Source: Spirochaetales bacterium (lineage in GTDB: Bacteria > Spirochaetota > Spirochaetia > Sphaerochaetales > Sphaerochaetaceae). From it: a DNA stretch of 5,602 nt. The position numbers and the translations under genes are program-made. Every line of letters begins with the position of its first letter. Position 1 is the first letter of the stretch. The notes beneath the pieces were generated by a model that worked only from the letters and a program-made list of their open reading frames with translations, was not told the origin of the DNA and made no database searches. The stretch is taken from NCBI GenBank assembly GCA_012519125.1, contig JAAYQY010000269.1, positions 1 to 5,602 of the forward strand. The letters are read 5' to 3'. Shown here in pieces: positions 1 through 5,550 of this stretch.

Positions 1-575
1 AGTGCATCTACTTCCATGCCTATCCCTATACCAGCGACCAGGCCCTGGAGAAGGTCAAGACACTGGCAAGCCTCTTGGCCCCCTACCTTCAGGGGACCAG
101 GCTGCATGTGGTTCCCTTCACCGAAGCCCAGCTGTGGATCAAGCAGCATAGTCCGGAGGATGAGACCACGCTCATGTTCCGTGCCTCCATGATGAAGGTC
201 GCCAACAAAATCTCGGTGCAGCAGGAAGGCCTGTGCATCGTAACCGGAGAGGCGATGAGCCAGGTCGCAAGCCAGACATTGGAAAGCCTCTCCTTCACTG
301 ATAGCATGAGCGATCAGGTGGTGATGCGCCCCTTGGTTGGTATGGACAAGCAGGAGATCATGGACCTTGCCAAGAAGATCGGCACCTATGAGACGTCCAT
401 CCTTCCCTATGAGGACTGCTGCGTCATATTCAGTCCCCGCCATCCGTTGGTGAGGCCGGACAAGAACATCGTCACTGAGCACTATCATGCAATGGGTATC
501 GAAGCTTTGCTTGATGAGGCGGTCGCAAACACTGAAGTGTTTGACTTCGGCCCTGATGGACAGCTACGTTTATAG
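1..575 (+). CDS. thiI: tRNA 4-thiouridine sulfurtransferase ThiI, C-terminal part (5' end outside window)
   Basis: The frame is open from base 3 and ends at TAG 573-575, giving 190 visible residues. It matches the adenylation (PP-loop/AANH) domain of ThiI, which activates U8 of tRNA with ATP and inserts sulfur to make 4-thiouridine; some ThiI also supply sulfur for thiamin thiazole. Visible family signatures, numbered from the first visible codon, are HAYPYTS near residue 6, LHVVPFTE near 35, VTGEAMSQVASQTLESL near 80-96, and LPYEDCCVIFSPRHP near 133-147. By my alignment from memory, a cysteine of YEDCC corresponds to the active cysteine of the E. coli PP-loop domain (Cys344). The N-terminal ferredoxin-like and THUMP domains and the SGGxDS loop must lie upstream of the window. 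The protein ends soon after the typical EVFDF end of the core, so there is no C-terminal rhodanese domain. This is the short Bacillus-like form, which takes sulfur from a partner cysteine desulfurase. A TTG at 75 is internal, not the start. Family assignment is firm. Confidence 0.93.
   Translation, partial: CIYFHAYPYTSDQALEKVKTLASLLAPYLQGTRLHVVPFTEAQLWIKQHSPEDETTLMFRASMMKVANKISVQQEGLCIVTGEAMSQVASQTLESLSFTDSMSDQVVMRPLVGMDKQEIMDLAKKIGTYETSILPYEDCCVIFSPRHPLVRPDKNIVTEHYHAMGIEALLDEAVANTEVFDFGPDGQLRL
526..543 (+). repeat. Perfect short inverted repeat inside the thiI 3' end
   Basis: CAAACAC (526-532) and GTGTTTG (537-543) are perfect inverted copies around a TGAA loop. They could form a 7-bp hairpin in the mRNA about 30 nt before the thiI stop. 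The sequence encodes the conserved NTEVFD end of the protein, so it may be a coincidence of coding. The nearest T run (579-583) is about 36 nt away, too far for an intrinsic terminator. Confidence 0.4.
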
Positions 576-599
576 ACATTTTTGCTAATAATGTATAAA
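573..599 (+). promoter_or_regulatory. Candidate sigma70-type promoter for the activase/reductase pair
   Basis: TAGACA at 573-578 (five of six match the -35 consensus) overlaps the thiI stop codon. TATAAA at 594-599 (five of six match -10) follows after a spacer of 15 bp, which is shorter than the usual 16-18. Transcription would start near 606 and give a leader of about 60 nt. The segment is also clearly more AT-rich than the flanking genes. No convincing terminator separates thiI from this gene, so read-through from thiI is also possible. Confidence 0.35.
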
Positions 600-600
600 T

Positions 601-615
601 GCAAGGAATGCTTGC
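601..615 (+). repeat. Small inverted repeat just downstream of the candidate -10
   Basis: GCAAG (601-605) and CTTGC (611-615) are inverted copies with a GAATG loop. The repeat sits at the expected transcription start of the candidate promoter, so it could be an operator half-site pair or a 5' mRNA hairpin. The stem is only 5 bp and no T run follows, so I do not call it a terminator. It could be chance. Confidence 0.25.
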
Positions 616-654
616 TGTACCTTCATCGGTAAATTGGCTATGGTTTGGTGAATC

Positions 655-659
655 GGAGG
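655..659 (+). promoter_or_regulatory. Ribosome binding site fixing the GTG start at 667
   Basis: GGAGG lies 7 nt upstream of GTG 667. It decides the non-ATG start, because the protein then begins MRIGLDVGST, which is exactly where ASKHA-type ATPase domains of this family begin. Confidence 0.85.
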
Positions 660-666
660 CTTCACG

Positions 667-3591
667 GTGAGAATCGGCTTGGATGTTGGCTCCACTACCA
701 TGAAATGCGTTGTGCTTGATGATACGCTCAACGTGGTCCATACAGAGTATCGCAGACACTTTTCGCAGATCTCGCAGACTGCAGTGTTGATGCTCTCAGT
801 TTTGCTCGATCGATTTTCCGACCGTCCTGTGTTGCTTTCTGTCTCCGGATCGGCAGGACTCGGCCTTGCCCAGAACCTCAACCTGCCCTTCGTACAGGAA
901 GTCTATGCCACCCGTATCGCCGTCAACCATTTCCTCCCCTCTTCCGATGTTGTCATAGAACTCGGGGGAGAGGATGCGAAGATACTCTTCCTCAAGGGCG
1001 CGATGGAAGTGAGGATGAATGGGACATGTGCTGGCGGTACAGGGTCTTTCATCGACCAGATGGCAAGCTTGCTCAAAGTAAACCAGGATGAGATCGACGA
1101 TCTTGCAAAACATGCGAAACAACACTACCACATTGCATCGAGGTGCGGGGTATTCGCAAAGACTGATGTGCAGCCACTGCTCAACCAGGGGGCTGAGAAG
1201 GCTGACATAGCCCTTTCTGTCTTGCATTCAGTGGTGAACCAAACCATTGCAGGCCTAGCCCAGGGGCGACCCATCACAGGGCAAGTGGTCTATCTCGGCG
1301 GGCCGCTCACCTTCCTCTCCCAGCTTCGCCTGGCCTTTGACCAAATCCTTGGCATCGAAGGCATCTGTCCTTCCAACTCACTCTACTATGTTGCCCTGGG
1401 AAGTGCACTCAGCCCCAACGACCAAAGCCTGGACCTCAAGGAATTGGTTTCCCATCTTGAACACTATGAGATCGGAAAAGCCTTCACCTCCATCCCCCCG
1501 CTCTTTACCAGCGATGAGGAGTATCGGGCTTTTGTAGAGCGACACGCCAGAGCACAGTTACCCAAGCGTGATCCCAACCACTATCAGGGCGAAGCGTTTC
1601 TCGGTGTCGATGCCGGTTCCACCACGGTAAAAGCCTGTGTCATCGATACCGAGGGAAGGCTTCTCTATTCCCGCTACCAAGAGAACAACGGCAACCCGGT
1701 CCAGGCAGTCAATGAGTTTCTGACCAGCTTCTACAGCTCCTATCCGCACATCAACCTGGTCAAAAGCTGCAGCACCGGATATGGGGAGCTGCTGATCAAG
1801 AACGCCTTCGATTTTGAGTATTCGCTGGTGGAAACCATGGCGCACTACACAAGTGCACGATCCTTCTCGCCGGATGTGGACTTCATCATCGACATAGGCG
1901 GGCAAGACATCAAGTGTTTCAAGATTGCTGATAGGGCTATCGATGATATCTTCCTCAATGAAGCCTGCTCCTCAGGCTGCGGATCCTTTTTGCAGACATT
2001 CAGCAATGCCTTGGGCTATTCTGCCAAAGAGGCGGCCCAACTGGCCGTACATGCAAAGTATCCGGTCGACCTCGGCTCCAGGTGTACGGTCTTCATGAAC
2101 AGTTCTGTCAAGCAAGCACAGAAAGACGGTGCAAGCGTTGAGGACATCTTTGCAGGCCTTGCCATCAGTGTCGTGAAGAATGCACTCTACAAGGTCATCA
2201 GGTCTACCGACCCCTCGCTGCTAGGAAAAAACATCGTGGTGCAGGGAGGAACCTTCCTCAATGATGCAGTGCTCCGCTCCTTCGAGCTTGAATTGGGTTG
2301 TGAGGTCGTGCGTCTTGATGAGGCAGGCCTCATGGGTGCGTATGGGTCTGCACTCCATGCACGCACGATGCATCAGCAGAAGCCTCAAGCCAGCACCACC
2401 CTCACCTTGGAGCAATTGAAAAGCTTCTCCCACCGAACCAAGACCACACACTGCAAGGGATGTACCAACTCCTGCTTGCTTACGATCAACACCTTTGACG
2501 GCGAACGCAAGCTGATCAGCGGCAACAAATGCGACCGCATCGTACGTCCTGAGACGTTTGTCAGCAACCCAGAGCATCTGAACATCTACGCATTCAAGCA
2601 ACAGTACCTCTCCTCGCTCAAACACAGCAGGGCGCACAGGGGAAGCATCGGTCTTCCTCTGCAGCTCAACTTCTATGAGCAGCTTCCGTTCTGGCATGCC
2701 TTCTTCTCCTCCCTTGGCTTTGAGGTGGTGACAAGCAAAAGCTCCACACGACAGACTTACCTTGATGGGCAATCCACGATTCCCAGCGACACCATCTGTT
2801 ACCCGGCCAAGCTGATGCATGGGCACATCCAAGAGCTCATCGATGCAAAGGTTGATGCAATCTTCTATCCTTGCAGCAGCTACAATATCGACGAAGGAAA
2901 AGGAGACAATCACTTCAACTGTCCCGTGGTTGCCTACTACCCTGAAGTGCTCAAGCACAACATTGCTGAGCTTGCGAACAAGAGCATCAGCTTCATCTCC
3001 GACTATGTGAGCCTTGCAGACCCCGTATTCCTGCCCAAACGCCTGCATCAGATCCTCGGCAAGCGCTACCAGCTTTCAAAAAGCGAAATCCGCTCTGCTT
3101 GCAGCGCTGGTTTTGAAAGCCTTGCCTCATACAGGCAGGCCATCCGCAAGCAGGGGCAGCTGATCATTGAACAGGCACGCAGCAAGGGTTGGCCCATCAT
3201 CGTTCTCTGCGGCAGACCTTACCACACTGATGCTGAGGTAAACCACGGCATCGACCAACTCCTCTTGCAGTGCGGTTGTGCAGTCATCAGTGAGGATACC
3301 CTTTCTCATCTGGTGGAGAAAGAGAAGAGGACGGTGCTCAACCAATGGACCTATCATGCCCGAATGTACGACGCAGCCCGGTATGTGGCCACCCAAAAGG
3401 ATATGCACCTGATCCAGTTGGTCAGTTTCGGCTGCGGCCTCGATGCAGTCACCACCGATGAGGTGCGGGACATCCTCAGAAAGACCGACAAGATCTACAC
3501 CCAGATAAAAATTGATGAGATCGTGAACCTTGGGGCAGTGAAGATCCGTATCCGCAGCTTGCTCGCCGCCATCTCACAGGAGCTGAAATGA
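667..3591 (+). CDS. Tandem HgdC/BadF-type activase with DUF2229-like region (acyl-CoA dehydratase activase-related protein)
   Basis: This 974-aa soluble protein (no signal peptide or membrane segment seen) starts at GTG. Domain 1 (about 1-248) is a BadF/BadG/BcrA/BcrD ASKHA ATPase with GLDVGST at 4-10, LGGEDAK at 99-105, NGTCAGGTGSF with C121, and SRCGVFAKTD with C160. Domain 2 (about 311-565) repeats the fold with GVDAGSTT at 313-320, IGGQDIK, NEACSSGCGSF (C434, C438) and SRCTVF (C473). Next comes a cysteine cluster, CKGCTNSC at 596-603 plus C622. A DUF2229-like region (about 655-870) carries SDTICYPAKL (C711) and FYPCSSYN (C736). The tail has GRPYHTDAEVNHG (849-861) and SFGCGLDAVTTDEV (920-933). 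In known relatives (HgdC) a homodimer holds a [4Fe-4S] cluster and uses ATP to inject electrons into a 2-hydroxyacyl-CoA dehydratase. The stop overlaps the next gene by ATGA, which points to coupled translation. Homologues I recall are often fused to that next protein, at about 1,400 aa. The architecture is firm; the substrate is unknown. Confidence 0.9.
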   Translation: MRIGLDVGSTTMKCVVLDDTLNVVHTEYRRHFSQISQTAVLMLSVLLDRFSDRPVLLSVSGSAGLGLAQNLNLPFVQEVYATRIAVNHFLPSSDVVIELGGEDAKILFLKGAMEVRMNGTCAGGTGSFIDQMASLLKVNQDEIDDLAKHAKQHYHIASRCGVFAKTDVQPLLNQGAEKADIALSVLHSVVNQTIAGLAQGRPITGQVVYLGGPLTFLSQLRLAFDQILGIEGICPSNSLYYVALGSALSPNDQSLDLKELVSHLEHYEIGKAFTSIPPLFTSDEEYRAFVERHARAQLPKRDPNHYQGEAFLGVDAGSTTVKACVIDTEGRLLYSRYQENNGNPVQAVNEFLTSFYSSYPHINLVKSCSTGYGELLIKNAFDFEYSLVETMAHYTSARSFSPDVDFIIDIGGQDIKCFKIADRAIDDIFLNEACSSGCGSFLQTFSNALGYSAKEAAQLAVHAKYPVDLGSRCTVFMNSSVKQAQKDGASVEDIFAGLAISVVKNALYKVIRSTDPSLLGKNIVVQGGTFLNDAVLRSFELELGCEVVRLDEAGLMGAYGSALHARTMHQQKPQASTTLTLEQLKSFSHRTKTTHCKGCTNSCLLTINTFDGERKLISGNKCDRIVRPETFVSNPEHLNIYAFKQQYLSSLKHSRAHRGSIGLPLQLNFYEQLPFWHAFFSSLGFEVVTSKSSTRQTYLDGQSTIPSDTICYPAKLMHGHIQELIDAKVDAIFYPCSSYNIDEGKGDNHFNCPVVAYYPEVLKHNIAELANKSISFISDYVSLADPVFLPKRLHQILGKRYQLSKSEIRSACSAGFESLASYRQAIRKQGQLIIEQARSKGWPIIVLCGRPYHTDAEVNHGIDQLLLQCGCAVISEDTLSHLVEKEKRTVLNQWTYHARMYDAARYVATQKDMHLIQLVSFGCGLDAVTTDEVRDILRKTDKIYTQIKIDEIVNLGAVKIRIRSLLAAISQELK
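3578..3582 (+). promoter_or_regulatory. Ribosome binding site for the overlapping reductase-like gene
   Basis: AGGAG lies 5 nt before ATG 3588, inside the last codons of the upstream gene. With the ATGA stop/start overlap it supports independent or coupled initiation at 3588. The later in-frame ATG at 3612 has a poorer match, with only AAGG very close to it. Confidence 0.75.
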
Positions 3592-4841
3592 GTGTCCCGT
3601 TTACCAAGGCAATGAAGAAGGAGTACACGATTCTCATCCCCAACATGAGCCCGGTGCACTTCAACATTGCCAAGGAAGTGTTTGCAAATCATGGGTATCG
3701 TGTGGTTTTGCTTGAAAACCAGGGACCGAACGTCATCCGTGAGGGCCTGAGATATGTTCACAACGACATCTGCTATCCCGCACAGCTGGTGATAGGCCAG
3801 CTCATCGATGCCGTCAAGCATGGGGGCTATGATGTCAACAAGGTTGCGCTGGTGATCACCCAGACCGGTGGTGGATGCAGGGCAAGCAACTACCTGTTTT
3901 TGCTGCGCAAAGCGCTGGAGAAGTGCCAGATGCCGCAGATCCCGGTCATCAGTCTCAACCTGAAGGGCATGGAAAAAAATCCTGGGTTCAAACTCTCCTT
4001 CTTCATGCTGCTGCAAGCCTACTCCGCCTTTGTATACGGGGACCTGTTGATGACCTTGTCCAACCAGGTGCGCCCCTACGAGGTGAACAAGGGTGAAGCT
4101 GATACGCTGGTGGCAAAATGGACTGCATATCTGGGCGAGCGTTTTTCCCATAACCGCGGTTACATCGGCTGGGCGATGAAACGCAACCTCCAGCAAATCT
4201 GTGATGAATTTGCTGCCATCCAGACACGTTCGGAAGAACGGATAAAGGTCGGTATCGTCGGGGAGATTTACATGAAGTACTCCCCGTTGGGCAATAATCA
4301 CCTGCAAGAGGACTTGGAGGCACAGGGGTGTGAAGTCATGGTCCCCTCGATGATGGGCTTCCTCTACTATGGGGCGGACAACGCCATCACCGACCGCTCG
4401 TACTATGGAGGAAGAGTGGTGAGCGCAAAGATCACCCAATTCATCCTGCATCAGCTCTTCAAGGTTGAGAAGATGATGCGCACAGCCATGAGTGCAAGCG
4501 GCAAATTCACCGTACCCATCCCCTACACCGAGATGAAAAAGCTCGATGAAGGGTTGCTCGATTACGGGGTGAAGATGGGAGAGGGTTGGCTCCTAACAGC
4601 AGAGATGCTCGACCTCATCCATGCTGGCTATCCCAACATTGTCTGTACCCAACCCTTTGGCTGTCTTCCCAACCACATTTGTGCGAAAGGCATGATCAGG
4701 GCAGTTACTGAACGTGTTCCCGATGCAAACATCGTACCCATCGACTATGATCCCTCGGCAACCCATGTAAATCAGGAGAATCGCATCAAATTGATGCTCT
4801 CCCTTGCCAAAGAGAAGCTCGAACAGGGGAAATCCCCCTGA
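3588..4841 (+). CDS. HgdB/COG3581-like 2-hydroxyacyl-CoA dehydratase-family protein, partner of the activase
   Basis: This 417-aa soluble protein resembles the C-terminal part of the long activase-related proteins and the HGD-D (2-hydroxyglutaryl-CoA dehydratase D component) fold. Conserved-looking motifs are NDICYPAQLVIGQLIDA (60-76, C62), TGGGCRASNY (93-102, C97), GEIYMKYSPLGNN (225-237), CTQPFGCLPNHICAKG (353-368, with C353, C359, C365) and IDYDPSATHVNQENRIKLML (385-404). It has eight cysteines in all (also C113, C205, C248), enough for one or more iron-sulfur clusters. From family knowledge, HgdB-type subunits bind a [4Fe-4S] cluster reduced by the ATPase activator. Some relatives (double-cubane cluster proteins) carry an [8Fe-9S] centre and reduce small molecules. 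ATGA overlap with the upstream gene implies the two products are made together and work as a complex. There is no second dehydratase subunit beside it, so true dehydratase activity is doubtful. Family placement is confident; the reaction is not known. Confidence 0.85.
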   Translation: MSVPFTKAMKKEYTILIPNMSPVHFNIAKEVFANHGYRVVLLENQGPNVIREGLRYVHNDICYPAQLVIGQLIDAVKHGGYDVNKVALVITQTGGGCRASNYLFLLRKALEKCQMPQIPVISLNLKGMEKNPGFKLSFFMLLQAYSAFVYGDLLMTLSNQVRPYEVNKGEADTLVAKWTAYLGERFSHNRGYIGWAMKRNLQQICDEFAAIQTRSEERIKVGIVGEIYMKYSPLGNNHLQEDLEAQGCEVMVPSMMGFLYYGADNAITDRSYYGGRVVSAKITQFILHQLFKVEKMMRTAMSASGKFTVPIPYTEMKKLDEGLLDYGVKMGEGWLLTAEMLDLIHAGYPNIVCTQPFGCLPNHICAKGMIRAVTERVPDANIVPIDYDPSATHVNQENRIKLMLSLAKEKLEQGKSP

Positions 4842-4848
4842 TTCCCCT
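4824..4848 (+). repeat. Two mutually exclusive short hairpins across the stop codon of the reductase-like gene
   Basis: CAGGGG (4824-4829) can pair perfectly with CCCCTG (4835-4840). Alternatively AGGGGAA (4825-4831) can pair with TTCCCCT (4842-4848). Both use the same G run, so only one can form at a time. A GC-rich stem at the operon end could slow or stop transcription, but no T run follows (the sequence continues ATATCCTACT), so an intrinsic terminator is only a weak possibility. Confidence 0.35.
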
Positions 4849-4875
4849 ATATCCTACTATTCTACTACCAAAACT

Positions 4876-4904
4876 TTGAGTATAGTATGGGGTATGGATA
4901 TACT
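4876..4904 (+). promoter_or_regulatory. pgl: Candidate promoter region at the pgl start
   Basis: TATAGT (4881-4886) is a good -10 hexamer, and 7 nt later comes the ATG of pgl, so a transcript from it would be nearly leaderless. Its -35 position (about 4858-4863) is poor. A second pairing, TTGAGT (4876-4881) and TATACT (4899-4904) with a 17-bp spacer, has better spacing but would start inside the gene. AGTATA (4879-4884) and TATACT (4899-4904) also form an inverted repeat with 14 bp between. Either the gene has its own promoter or it relies on read-through; the sequence does not decide. Confidence 0.35.
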
Positions 4905-5550
4905 GACACTGCACCAGAGTGAAGATCTCATCAAGGTGGTCCATGAGGACCTAAAGCGTCTCGTGCGCAGCAAGAGCGGCAGGATTGCGCTTGCACTTCC
5001 CGGGGGAAGAAGCGCTTCGTATCTTGTACGCGCAATCCTTTTGCTCGACCCTGCAGATTTGAATCGTCTTGACCTCTTCTTGGTTGATGAACGGCTTGAG
5101 GGAGAGCTGAATAGGGACACCTTGCTCTCATCAGGACTTGGAAGTGCCATCGAGCAAGGAGTCTTTTTCACCAGCCAGCTGCACATCCCTGCAGTGGGAT
5201 GCACGCTCAGCCACTCACAGTTCGACCGGGTGTATCTTGGTATCGGAGAGGATGGGCACTTTGCTTCACTCTTCCCCAACACCTGGCCAGAACAGACCGA
5301 AGAGCAGGTGATCTTGGTGGAAGAGAGTCCCAAGCCTCCCAAGCGACGTGCCACGCTCTCCTATGCAGGGTTTGCCCGGCTTGCAAGCGAGTGTCCTGTC
5401 TACCTGCTCTTTCTGGGCGCATCGAAGCAGGACGCATTGCTGCGCCTCCGAGGTGGCAAGGAGGGTGCATCCACCCTTCCCTGTGCCTTCTTCCGTGACC
5501 AGCACTTCAATGCTACCATAGTAACAGACCTCAAGGAGGGTTCGGCATGA
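4894..5550 (+). CDS. pgl: 6-phosphogluconolactonase (compact DevB/Pgl type)
   Basis: The product hydrolyses 6-phospho-D-glucono-1,5-lactone to 6-phosphogluconate, the second step of the oxidative pentose phosphate pathway, in the cytoplasm. From ATG 4894 it has 218 aa. Motifs in family order are LPGGRSAS (35-42; family GG[RS]TP loop), FLVDER (62-67), NRDTLL (73-78; the usual SN region), GIGEDGHFASLFP (116-128) with the likely catalytic His122, SPKPPKRRATLS (145-156) and a late LPCAFF. The start is chosen because about 34 residues precede the GG loop, as in the Thermotoga enzyme. A longer frame from TTG 4804 would overlap the upstream gene and adds residues unlike the family. No clear Shine-Dalgarno precedes the ATG (GGGG at 4889-4892 is too close). 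The stretch between DER and GIGEDGH is about a dozen residues shorter than I recall for Thermotoga. The stop overlaps zwf by ATGA, which fits the shared pathway. Confidence 0.9.
   Translation: MDILTLHQSEDLIKVVHEDLKRLVRSKSGRIALALPGGRSASYLVRAILLLDPADLNRLDLFLVDERLEGELNRDTLLSSGLGSAIEQGVFFTSQLHIPAVGCTLSHSQFDRVYLGIGEDGHFASLFPNTWPEQTEEQVILVEESPKPPKRRATLSYAGFARLASECPVYLLFLGASKQDALLRLRGGKEGASTLPCAFFRDQHFNATIVTDLKEGSA
5533..5540 (+). promoter_or_regulatory. Strong ribosome binding site for zwf
   Basis: AAGGAGGG ends 6 nt before ATG 5547. It lies in the last codons of pgl and is far stronger than anything in front of pgl itself, suggesting zwf is translated more efficiently than pgl from a shared message. 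Confidence 0.85.

Noticed and set aside
526..583. Intrinsic terminator for thiI from the 526-543 hairpin and the TTTTT at 579-583
   Set aside because: The T run starts 36 nt after the stem, and the stem is inside conserved coding sequence.
576..666. Riboswitch or small RNA in the gap before the activase gene
   Set aside because: Only 91 bp, with one 5-bp stem and no recognisable conserved aptamer pattern.
2221..3048. 275-codon open frame on the - strand
   Set aside because: It is opposite the DUF2229-like part of the activase, with no recognisable motif and no ribosome binding site context that I can see.
3580..3595. Programmed -1 frameshift joining the 974- and 417-aa frames
   Set aside because: The bases at the overlap (CTG AAA TGA) do not form a slippery heptamer, and a good AGGAG plus ATG explains separate initiation.
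3495..4451. 318-codon open frame on the - strand
   Set aside because: It lies exactly opposite two well-supported genes with strong family motifs, and its translation shows no recognisable domain. Long antisense frames are expected opposite such codon usage.
4804..4893. Extended pgl start at TTG 4804
   Set aside because: It would overlap the upstream gene by 38 bases, has no clear ribosome binding site, and adds 30 residues not found in the family; ATG 4894 fits the usual N-terminus.
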